DNA of 64,000 bases from Bifidobacterium sp. ESL0682. Lineage in GTDB: Bacteria > Actinomycetota > Actinomycetes > Actinomycetales > Bifidobacteriaceae. The translations under genes and the position numbers were made by a program. The notes beneath the pieces were generated by a model, which was not told the origin of the DNA, searched no databases, and was given only the letters and a program-made list of their open reading frames with translations. This document shows positions 57,237 to 64,000 of the stretch, piece after piece (the first letter of the stretch is position 1; each line of letters starts with the position of its first letter). Location: contig NZ_CP113942.1 of NCBI RefSeq assembly GCF_029392815.1, positions 806,001 through 870,000 on the forward strand. Direction: 5' to 3'.

Positions 57237-58430
57237 TTATTGTGTGGCTGCAATGCGCGAATGCATACGATGGTTTTTCTCTACTGAAGACGGAATAGTG
57301 TCGGCGACGTTGGCAGTGGTCAAGTCCGATGAGGCCTCTTTCTGATCGATATGCATGACCTGCTCGGCGATACGGTCTGCCTCGATGGCGGCTATCTGGC
57401 GCGAAAACATGATGAACCAGCCAAGGAAAACGAGACCGGCGAGAGCCTCGACGTTGGTCATCGTATTTGCGCCCATCAGCCATTGCACGAGTACCACTCC
57501 ACATACGGCGATGGCAAGATAGCCTGCTGCGTAGATGGCGATGGAAAGTTGCGGGGCGAGCCAGGGGAGGGCAATTAGGAGCAGGCCCATGACTACGACG
57601 ATGCCGTGAGCGAATACGTTGTGCAGGAAGGGATGTGGTGTATAGCGAAACATGCCTATGCCGATGAAGGCGATGCCCGAGAAAGTAAGCATGATAGCGA
57701 GACAGGCCAAACGTGCCTGGTAATGCTTGATTCTACTAGAACGTAGGGGGCCCTGTTCCTGATGCCATTCGCGGCGCTGGCGATACGAGGTGATGAGCTC
57801 GGAGATGGCGAAGTAGCTGACGATGATGATGCACACACCGGCAAGAATCAACGTCGAGTTGAACATGCGTGCAGCGAAGGTGGTGCGGTCGCCGAGCTGC
57901 GAGAAGTTATTGGTGTACCAATTCGGATCGTCGGTCGTCAGACCCGCGACGCTTACACCGGAGACCACGAAAAGCGGCAAAAGGCCAGCGAGCGTTTTGG
58001 CGTCCATCAGCTCGGCCTGCACGAACGTGACGTAACCTGCAACGCCCGAGAATCCGGCGCAGACTGCGACGATGTATTCAAGGAACATTGTGCCCATCAG
58101 ATTATTGGCTATGTTCAGAACGGCGAATGAGGTCAGAAACAGCGTGGAGGCATAGACTGTCGCGAGGGCGAGGATTTCTATCAGACGCCTCAAGATTTCA
58201 ATCCAGCGATTGTGAGGGCTTAGCGAGCTGGAGCGTTTTGCGTAGCCGGAGATGAAGGAAATGGTGCCGCATGCGGCGATGATGATGGAGGCGATGACGA
58301 ACTGGCGGCGGCTGATCATCCATGCGGCCGGCAGTAGCGAGACGCACAGCTCCATGATGCCCGCCCCTGCGATTGCGCAGACGATGAAGGAGACAAGTCC
58401 CGAGGTTTCCGTGCGCTGATGCAATCCCAT
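57237..58430 (-). CDS. Multi-pass membrane protein, DUF998-like
   Basis: 397 residues with about ten membrane segments, for example VSFIVCAIAGAGIMELCVSLL, QFVIASIIIAACGTISFISGY and GIVVVMGLLLIALPWLA. The segment DDPNWYTNNFSQLGDRTTFAARMFNSTLILAGV and later RYTPHPFLHNVFAHG recall DUF998-type proteins, but the match is weak and no activity is known. The last 50 residues are a polar cytoplasmic tail. ATG at 58430; AAC-rich upstream sequence gives no clear ribosome site. It stands alone, convergent with the NUDIX gene. Confidence 0.65.
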   Translation of the reverse strand: MGLHQRTETSGLVSFIVCAIAGAGIMELCVSLLPAAWMISRRQFVIASIIIAACGTISFISGYAKRSSSLSPHNRWIEILRRLIEILALATVYASTLFLTSFAVLNIANNLMGTMFLEYIVAVCAGFSGVAGYVTFVQAELMDAKTLAGLLPLFVVSGVSVAGLTTDDPNWYTNNFSQLGDRTTFAARMFNSTLILAGVCIIIVSYFAISELITSYRQRREWHQEQGPLRSSRIKHYQARLACLAIMLTFSGIAFIGIGMFRYTPHPFLHNVFAHGIVVVMGLLLIALPWLAPQLSIAIYAAGYLAIAVCGVVLVQWLMGANTMTNVEALAGLVFLGWFIMFSRQIAAIEADRIAEQVMHIDQKEASSDLTTANVADTIPSSVEKNHRMHSRIAATQ

Positions 58431-58551
58431 GGTTGCCTATCGTCCTTCGTATCTTCGTTTTGCTTGTTCTGTGTATCTCTGCTCATTTTAGCGAGTCGCA
58501 TGGCCGGGGTTGCGCTATACTAATTACTTGTGCCTTGTTTTGTTGGTACAT

Positions 58552-58625
58552 CGGGCTGTAGCGCAGTTTGGTAGCGCGCCTGCTTTGGGAGCAGGATGTC
58601 GCAGGTTCAAATCCTGTCAGCCCGA
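58552..58625 (+). tRNA. tRNA-Pro(UGG)
   Basis: 74 bases: acceptor CGGGCTG with CAGCCCG, D arm GTAGCGCAGTTTGGTAGCG, anticodon stem CCTGC/GCAGG with loop TTTGGGA giving TGG (58586-58588), T arm containing GGTTCAAATCC, discriminator A. No CCA is encoded. Confidence 0.96.
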
Positions 58626-58628
58626 CTG

Positions 58629-58652
58629 AAAACGTTGGAATTGCAACGTTTT
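58629..58652 (+). terminator. Terminator of tRNA-Pro
   Basis: AAAACGTTG (58629-58637) pairs with CAACGTTTT (58644-58652), 3 bases past the tRNA. It is a close copy of the hairpin after tRNA-Leu(UAA). Confidence 0.8.
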
Positions 58653-58904
58653 GTACGTGGTATTTCTAGCCGTTTTGGTGTCTAGACACGATGGCTTTTA
58701 TTTTCAGTATCCCTGTTTCATGTTGAATCATTGACATTCCTATATGTTCATTAGCGCTAACCTATATTTTGTCATGGTTAGTGGGATGATGGCGCCAGGT
58801 TCGGGATTGTCTATGTGAGGGTATGGCCGAAATCGTAATCCGGTTACAGTCGGTTCAGAAAACCTGATTCTTGTGCGGACGATGTATCGAAAGGAGGCCG
58901 TCAA

Positions 58905-59387
58905 ATGCCTGATATTCTTAGAAAGCCAACCCCGATCGCGAAGATATACGAGGCTTTGAGCGCGGTGGCGGATGGTCGTGTGGAATTGCGCGGCTCAGAA
59001 TCGAAGGCCATCGTGACGTCATCGGCCCGCACGAAGCGGTATACGGTGATGATTTCCGGCGGGTTGTATACTTCGAATGACAATGCGACGTATTGGCAGC
59101 ATTATGCTGGCTATCCCATCATCGCGGTGCTCATCAAGCAGGGAAGGATTAGTCTTCCGTTGGATTCCCAACTTCTGCTGGAGCATTTCAGGAACGTCAA
59201 TTGGAAGCAACTGAATACTGACAATAAGAATCACTATGATAAAGCCGTCTCTCAGTTCCTATCTTCGACCGGCCATGCGGCTGAAATTGAGAAGCTCGTC
59301 CGAAACGTCTACGAGCAAGCCAATAGTCTCCCGTTCGCGGTCAAAGGCAATCGCAAACCAATCATCAAGATGTCGCAGAGACAATGA
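58905..59387 (+). CDS. Hypothetical protein beside tRNA-Pro
   Basis: 160 residues, no signal peptide or membrane segment. I do not recognise a family. The N-terminal half has PTPIAKIYEALSAVADGRVEL, KAIVTSSARTKRYTVMISGG and YWQHYAGYPIIAVLIKQGRISL; the C-terminal half is helical and basic (HYDKAVSQFLSSTGHAAEIEK, GNRKPIIKMSQRQ). The gene is well started: GAAAGGAGGCCGTCAA precedes the ATG. Its composition is less GC-rich than the core genes. Position right after a tRNA gene makes transfer possible, but no integrase is seen. Confidence 0.65.
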   Translation: MPDILRKPTPIAKIYEALSAVADGRVELRGSESKAIVTSSARTKRYTVMISGGLYTSNDNATYWQHYAGYPIIAVLIKQGRISLPLDSQLLLEHFRNVNWKQLNTDNKNHYDKAVSQFLSSTGHAAEIEKLVRNVYEQANSLPFAVKGNRKPIIKMSQRQ

Positions 59388-59443
59388 AATTCGCCACATG
59401 AAAAGTGGCATATGGTCGGACAGCACGGATATTTTGCCGGAAG

Positions 59444-59866
59444 TTATTCAATTACCGCGTTGATAGCATCTGCAACTTGCCGAGGGTCGTGTACGCCCAA
59501 CACCAGACGGTCATATTTTTCGTCGCGAAGCTGGATGACCAGCGGTTGCTCAGGTTGCTTGATGTTCCAAAATTCGGTGTCGCCGTCAGGGAATTTGAAG
59601 GTGCCGGCCCTTTTGCCTGGAGTGGCGAGGCCGGGATTTCGGAACGCACGGCGTCCAGACATGTTAAATCCGGGGTCGACGGTTGCGCCCGCCACGTGAG
59701 CCAGCGGAATCTCCAAATTGCCTTTGAATGACCAGAGTTTGTTCAGACCGTTCGGAACGACCTTTATGTTCTTTCCTTCGATGGTTACGGTGTTGCTTCC
59801 CGTGTTTGCAGAATCGTTGCGGTTTGTCTCGTTGCTGTTCTTCTGGTTGTTCGCGATCTCTGACAT
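59444..59866 (-). CDS. PH-like domain protein of unknown role
   Basis: 140 residues. After a polar Asn/Ser-rich N-terminus of 28 residues the pattern VTIEGKNIKVVPNGLNKLWS, IPLAHVAGATVDPG, PGKRAGTFKFPDGDTEFWNI, PLVIQLRDEKYDRLVLGV and DPRQVADAINAVIE suggests a small all-beta fold ending in a helix, like bacterial PH-domain proteins found in actinobacteria. No catalytic residues are apparent. The ATG at 59866 is preceded by AAGGAAGT on the minus strand. It lies downstream of the TetR-type gene in the same direction, 58 bases apart, and may be controlled by it. Confidence 0.65.
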   Translation of the reverse strand: MSEIANNQKNSNETNRNDSANTGSNTVTIEGKNIKVVPNGLNKLWSFKGNLEIPLAHVAGATVDPGFNMSGRRAFRNPGLATPGKRAGTFKFPDGDTEFWNIKQPEQPLVIQLRDEKYDRLVLGVHDPRQVADAINAVIE

Positions 59867-59924
59867 AGTGATACTTCCTTGTTGTGATAATTGGTTTACG
59901 TAGATTTGATGGATTCGAATTGGC

Positions 59925-60467
59925 TTAGACTGCATTATTTGAGTCAGTCGTCGAATCTGTGCTGATTCCAGCTCGATTAAAGAGGTTGTCTCCGAGGGCT
60001 CGCGATAATATTGCTACTTGTTCCGGAGGAATCTGAGAGCGCCATTTGAAGATGATGTCACGAATCTTTGCATCGTGAGGCGCCAGTTCCAGACAAGCGA
60101 TGGTCGCAAGTGTCAGAACATTATCTGAGAAGAGGCCATTGGTCGGAGATTGCGGTTCTGATTGAATCGCCGTTCTGCCAGAGCCGGATTGATTCTGCGG
60201 GGAAGTGCTGTGGCTAGGAATATTATCGTCCTGACGAGATTCGGATTCGTCTGCAGCCTTGCTTTCGGTTTCACAATCAAGCACACTCTGCAACACTTTC
60301 AGGAATACTCCGCGTTTACTACCAAACGCTTGGTAAAGGCTGCCGCGTTTGAGTCCAGTTGCGGCTACGAGGTCATCGATCGAAGTGGCGTCGTAGCCGT
60401 ATGCGCAGAAAACTTCACGACATTGTTCGAGTACTTGGTACTCATCAAAACTTCTTGGTCTTGCCAT
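59925..60467 (-). CDS. TetR-family transcriptional regulator
   Basis: 180 residues. The N-terminal helix-turn-helix is clear: REVFCAYGYDATSIDDLVAATGLKRGSLYQAFGSKRGVF (about residues 18-56, read in two parts). The C-terminal ligand domain is divergent and contains a Ser/Gln/Asn-rich insertion (about residues 77-105). The ATG at 60467 gives MARPRSFDE, the usual TetR beginning, preferred over an earlier in-frame start. Its target may be the neighbouring PH-like or DUF4173 genes, all on the same strand. Confidence 0.85.
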   Translation of the reverse strand: MARPRSFDEYQVLEQCREVFCAYGYDATSIDDLVAATGLKRGSLYQAFGSKRGVFLKVLQSVLDCETESKAADESESRQDDNIPSHSTSPQNQSGSGRTAIQSEPQSPTNGLFSDNVLTLATIACLELAPHDAKIRDIIFKWRSQIPPEQVAILSRALGDNLFNRAGISTDSTTDSNNAV

Positions 60468-60506
60468 AATTGGCAGTATAGAAGTTTTTGAATAAATAGT
60501 CAAAAA

Positions 60507-62116
60507 CTAGATTCCGCGCAAAGAACATTCGGTTTCGTTGGCGGTTGTGTGAATCTCGCGGAGTGCGTTTGTGGCAGCAGTTCTTACCGATTTGCTCGGA
60601 GCTTGCTGCTCCAGACGAGTGAGTGGGCCGACGGCTGACGAGTGGAGTTGACCGAGATAGTCGGTATCGACTACTTCGATGCTGCCGTTGAGATAGCCGT
60701 TTACGTCAACATGAGCAATGATGGCATCCGGCTGGATGAAAGCGAAAACAAGCCAAAGTGCAAGCATGCCGAAGAATGCGGTGCGAAACAGTGCAAAATC
60801 TGGGTGGAGCAATTTCAATACCGTGACCGCAAGCAGGAATGCAATCGCGATCATGCCCCAGAACGTAAGAATACGTAAACGTGTCAAGCCATATTTGCCG
60901 GCATAAAGGCTCATGCGCCAAGCGGCGGAAATCAGCATCACCGCCGTAGAGGCGACCAGCACCAGTTCAAGCGTCAACAATGACATCGCACGTTTTCGTG
61001 CTTGCGAAGATAGGTACAGGCCATCAGAATGACAAGATTGATGGCTGTGACGCCGACGAGCTGGAAGAATCCTGCGCGTGCATAGGCGGCGTAGCCGCCG
61101 AAACGTTTCAATGTATTCACTCCGCCGAATAGATAGGAGGATTGGATGGCCACGAACAACAGATAGACCACGTCGAGCATGCCAAGCATCGTGTTGAGTG
61201 TCGCTGTGGAAGCCTGATAGTGGGATACGCCCGTGCCCGAATCGGCTTTCTTGTGCTGGTGACGTAGTCCGAAAAGCAATGAGAAGGCAAGTGGAATAAC
61301 CGCTATGAAACGAACGATGTCGAGAGCTCGAGGGCCGAAATCGATATCGGAAAAGCTCTCTAAGAGATGATTGACAATCCACTGGAAGTTTCCGTCGGCA
61401 GAGGAGAGCGCGGGAATCACGATAAACAGTACCGCGACCGCGCATATCGCGCCGATTCCAATGCTGCCGAGCGTGCGACCGCGTCCGTGCACCCACGATG
61501 AAGCGACCCGACCCAAAACCGACCAGTGACGGAATTGCTCGGTAAAAAATGTTCCGATACTATGCACGACTCCGCGAAAGCGGAACAATTCGGCGTCGCT
61601 TTCGCCGCTCAGCAAGAGAAAAGTGAGTGGTAATGCGATGGCCAGAGCGAAGGCATTAATGGCTCTGATCCAAGTTGCCTGGGAGAACGTGGGCACGAAC
61701 ATGAGAGCAATCGTGCAGAGCAACAGTGCGTACGACGCTTTGGTCATTCGTGATTTCGATTGGCTTTGTATGTTCTTGCCGTTCGTGCCGGTTGCATTCT
61801 TAATCGCCTGTGATTCCTGTTTTCGCCTCAAAAACCACGCACAGCCAAGGAAAGCGAGCAGGCAGACGCTCAGTGCCGCACCGCCGGCAAATGCAAAATA
61901 TCCTGAAAACAGTACGGGTGAGACACATACGCACCAGAGCAGCGAAAGCGCCAATGCGCAGATCAATGAGAATTTGTCGGCTCGGGTCAGCGGTGCAGGA
62001 GGTACTGTTGCGCTCGCCTTATCAGGGCTGACGGTTATGGCGGGTGTTGTTTGTGCTTTGTCGGGTTTGTTTTCATCGTTTTTAGGCTGATTTTGGGTAT
62101 AGTTGTCCTTATCCAT
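60507..62116 (-). CDS. DUF4173/DUF4153 membrane protein (one probable frameshift)
   Basis: Repaired length is about 536 residues with some 12 membrane segments and a polar Thr/Pro/Lys-rich N-terminus. The hallmark is the stretch LLFVAIQSSYLFGGVNTLKR followed by FGGYAAYARAGFFQLVGVTAINL, typical of DUF4173. The function is unknown; relatives often sit beside small XRE and DUF2975 genes, as here. The frame ends at ACTYLRKHENVRCHC, whereas MSLLTLELVLVASTAVMLI continues the membrane protein in the next frame. One extra T in the run 60993-60996 (+ strand) would join them as RKHEKRAMSLL. A natural end of the first frame with a second small gene cannot be fully excluded. Confidence 0.72.
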
Positions 62117-62198
62117 GATGATTTCCTTTTAAATCGTATGGCTAATCGTGGTTATGAAGCCGCTACTCTGCGGCGAATTATTGTGTGGGCGTCTGAGG

Positions 62199-62411
62199 CT
62201 AATCCTCCGGTTCGTAATGTAAAAGGTCTGCAGGCTGACAATTGAGTTCGTCGCAGATGGCGGCGAGTGTTGTGAACCGTACCGCGCGTGCCTTGCCGGT
62301 TTTGAGAATCGAAAGATTGGCCACCGTCACGCCCACACGTTGGGAGAGCTCGGTCAGTGTCATGCGTCGGTCGGCGAGGATGTCGTCAAGGGTTACCGTG
62401 ATATGTCCCAT
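62199..62411 (-). CDS. Small XRE-family helix-turn-helix regulator
   Basis: 70 residues, little more than the HTH: ITVTLDDILADRRMTLTELSQRVGVTVANLSILKTGKARAVRF (read across the two halves), then TLAAICDELNCQPADLL. This is the YozG-type Cro/C1 repressor found behind DUF2975 genes. It starts 1 base after the DUF2975 stop, so the two are coupled. It probably binds the paired repeats at 63012-63052 and represses its own operon; that is inference. Confidence 0.9.
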   Translation of the reverse strand: MGHITVTLDDILADRRMTLTELSQRVGVTVANLSILKTGKARAVRFTTLAAICDELNCQPADLLHYEPED

Positions 62412-62412
62412 G

Positions 62413-62958
62413 TCAGATCACCAGGTCGTTTTCGGTTTTCAGCTCCGTGGCTGCGGCGGTCAGTGAGGCGAGGGCTGCGGACACCACCGCAAGTACGACG
62501 CAGAACACGAATGCCACACCCGTGCCCAAGATGGTGCGTCCGCGCGTTCTATTCAGGTTGAAAGCGGCCAATACCAGCTCGACCAGCCATATCGCGGCGG
62601 AGACCCCGAACGCCGAGCCAATCATTCGTAACCGGTGGACATTGTTGTCCGTAAAGGTTTCCTCACGTCCGATTGCGGAGAAAAGTCGCCATGCACATAT
62701 GGCCACTACTGCCAAAGGCAACATGCCGATGGCGGCGAACAGTGCTGCGCCATGCTTGAGATCGCCGACACTTTCGGCCGCGGGAAGTATCAAAAGCGCG
62801 ATGACAAGGCATATCGCGACCGCGAAGGCATCGGTGACTTCGAGCAGGGTGGCCAGTGTGTGGTGTGACATGTGTGGCTTGCGTTTGACTCGTTCGATGT
62901 TGGATGGATGCATTGTGTCTCCGTCGCCGGAAGCATTGGAATCTTCTAGGGGTCTCAT
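62413..62958 (-). CDS. DUF2975 membrane protein
   Basis: 181 residues with four membrane segments (for example TDAFAVAICLVIALLILPA, LFAAIGMLPLAVVAICAW and VAFVFCVVLAVVSAALASL). REETFTDNNVHRLRMIGSAFGVSAAIWL is the family core. DUF2975 proteins are regularly paired with a small XRE repressor; activity unknown. The ATG at 62958 was chosen because GAAGGAGATTCAG precedes it. Confidence 0.85.
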   Translation of the reverse strand: MRPLEDSNASGDGDTMHPSNIERVKRKPHMSHHTLATLLEVTDAFAVAICLVIALLILPAAESVGDLKHGAALFAAIGMLPLAVVAICAWRLFSAIGREETFTDNNVHRLRMIGSAFGVSAAIWLVELVLAAFNLNRTRGRTILGTGVAFVFCVVLAVVSAALASLTAAATELKTENDLVI

Positions 62959-63011
62959 CTGAATCTCCTTCAATGGCTAAATTTCTTTCTGAGTTCATAT
63001 CATAATCACTT

Positions 63012-63052
63012 CATATTGTTTTTCGATAAAATGCATATCGTTTTTCAATAAA
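63012..63052. promoter_or_regulatory. Two 19-bp direct repeats, candidate operator of the DUF2975-XRE operon
   Basis: CATATTGTTTTTCGATAAA (63012-63030) and CATATCGTTTTTCAATAAA (63034-63052) differ at two positions and start 22 bases apart, about two helical turns. Each contains an ATYG-N5-CRAT dyad. They lie 54 bases upstream of the DUF2975 start. Confidence 0.6.
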
Positions 63053-63133
63053 GACACAATTGGATTGTATGAAAAATTATTCTGCAAGAAAGATGGAGAA
63101 TTCGATGGGTTTATGGAAACGAATACAGATATA

Positions 63134-63180
63134 AAAAGGAACCGTCCTTGTCTGAATACAGAAGAAGGGCGGTTCCTTTT
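63134..63180 (-). terminator. Terminator of the catalase gene
   Basis: AAAAGGAACCG (63134-63144) pairs with CGGTTCCTTTT (63170-63180), with further CCTT/AAGG pairing inside. It lies 37 bases past the catalase stop on the minus strand. Confidence 0.85.
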
Positions 63181-63216
63181 AGGAGTTAGGAGTACTGTCT
63201 AATGACTTGCTGACAT

Positions 63217-64000
63217 TTACTGCTTGATGTCGTCAAGATCCAGCCCGAGCGCTTCGGCAACGCGGGTGCCGTAATCGGGGTCGGCCTGGTAGAACTGGCG
63301 GGTCTCGAGAACCTTGATTTCCTCGGCGTGCTTGCCCTCTACCTGGCCCAGGTTGGAGGCGATGGTGGCGACTAGACGCTGCTTTTCGTCCTCGCTCAGC
63401 ACGTTGTAAAGCGCACCGGCGGCAGAGAAGTTGTCGGGTTCGTGGGCGGTGTAGTTGCCGGTCTTGCCTTCCAACTGGTCGCCGTGGTTGCGTGCGGAGT
63501 TGTCCTCGGTCGGGCCGCCGAAGCTGTTCGGCTCATAGTCGACGGAACCGTCCTGAGCATTGTTCGACATGAAGCCGTCACGCTCGTAGTTGTGCACCTC
63601 GTTGATGGGGCGGTTGACCTTGAGCTGCTCGTAGTTGGCGCCGAGACGGTAGCGTGCGGCGTCCTTGTAGGCGAAGAGACGGCCCTGCAGCATCTTGTCG
63701 GGGGAGGGCTCGATGCCTGGCACGAAGTTGGCCGGTGCGAACGCAGATTCCTCGACGTCCTCGAAGTAGTTGTCGGGGTTGCGGTTCAGGGTGAACTCAC
63801 CGATTTCGATCAGCGGGTAATCCTTGTGGGAGACGACCTTGGTGATATCGAAGATATCGTGCTTGTAGTTGAGGCCCTCTTCGTAAGGCAGGATCTGTAC
63901 GCAGACCTTCCAGGACGGGTAGTTCTTGGACTCGATGGCGTCGAAGAGCTCGTGCAGCAGGTAGTCGGTGTCCTCACTGGCGGCCTTGGTTGCGGTCTCC
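63217..64000 (-). CDS. katA: Catalase, C-terminal part (gene continues beyond the window)
   Basis: About 260 C-terminal residues of a heme catalase, which splits hydrogen peroxide to water and oxygen in the cytoplasm. Seen are NYPSWKVCVQILPYEEGLNY, FDITKVVSHKDYPLIEIGEF, LNRNPDNYFEDVEESAFAPANFVPGIEPSPDKMLQGRLFAYKDAARYRLG (in pieces under 20 each) with the proximal heme-ligand Tyr in RLFAYKDAARYR, and NRPINEVHNYERDGFM. The tail has DEKQRLVATIASNLG, as in small-subunit monofunctional catalases. The distal His and Asn lie outside the window. The gene has its own terminator. Confidence 0.95.
   Translation of the reverse strand, partial: ETATKAASEDTDYLLHELFDAIESKNYPSWKVCVQILPYEEGLNYKHDIFDITKVVSHKDYPLIEIGEFTLNRNPDNYFEDVEESAFAPANFVPGIEPSPDKMLQGRLFAYKDAARYRLGANYEQLKVNRPINEVHNYERDGFMSNNAQDGSVDYEPNSFGGPTEDNSARNHGDQLEGKTGNYTAHEPDNFSAAGALYNVLSEDEKQRLVATIASNLGQVEGKHAEEIKVLETRQFYQADPDYGTRVAEALGLDLDDIKQ

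Noticed and set aside
1..64000. CRISPR arrays, insertion sequences, rRNA genes, complete prophage
   Set aside because: I saw no regularly spaced repeats, transposase genes, rRNA or phage structural genes; the only mobile trace is the integrase remnant.

Overview
The window is chromosomal DNA from a Bifidobacterium-like actinobacterium. The evidence is the conserved actinobacterial run eno, divIC-like, DUF501, ppx; a WhiB regulator; a CarD/RegX-type neighbourhood; the PdtaS/PdtaR signalling pair; and two LCP envelope proteins beside a giant GT2 glycosyltransferase and DUF5719. Most genes are GC-rich. The catalase at the right edge is unusual for the genus and, by inference, points to an oxygen-tolerant lineage such as the insect-associated B. 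asteroides relatives.

Layout. 1-5.9 kb: end of 6-phosphogluconate dehydrogenase, BrnQ, a UPF0182 membrane protein and a GNAT acetyltransferase. 6.1-14.7 kb: pth and mfd overlap, followed by eno, divIC-like, DUF501 and ppx. 14.7-17.45 kb: an AT-rich accessory patch holding a membrane-anchored exonuclease, a small lipoprotein and an integrase remnant, ending at tRNA-Leu(UAA). 17.6-23.7 kb: MFS carrier, FKBP isomerase, greA, hemolysin III, pdtaS and whiB. 23.9-32.2 kb: envelope cluster (two LCP proteins, glycosyltransferase, DUF5719 protein, metallopeptidase-like protein). 32.4-38.9 kb: HAD phosphatase, comF, SOS-controlled umuDC, a two-component system and carD. 39-42.4 kb: zinc/manganese ABC uptake system with two Zur-like operators. 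42.8-57.1 kb: housekeeping block folD, rpsA, coaE, uvrB, terC, pyk, tRNA-Leu(CAA), pdtaR, polA, nif3-like, nudix. 57.2-64 kb: membrane protein, tRNA-Pro, and a more variable stretch (hypothetical, PH-like, TetR, DUF4173, DUF2975/XRE pair) ending in a truncated catalase gene.

The most important caution concerns reading frames. Ten genes (UPF0182, mfd, the exonuclease, hemolysin III, both LCP genes, DUF5719, znuB, folD, polA) are broken by small indels, and an eleventh (DUF4173) very probably is. Eleven of these lesions are the loss of one G from a G run that is followed by A on the + strand, whichever strand the gene is on. That points to a systematic sequence error rather than real gene decay. 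Coordinates for these genes are given for the repaired reading frame. The 7-bp tandem duplication in mfd is of a different kind and is listed separately.

Functionally the window joins DNA repair (mfd, uvrB, polA, umuDC with LexA boxes), stress and metal control (catalase, Zur-type sites, TerC, WhiB), envelope building, and central carbon metabolism (gnd, eno, pyk).
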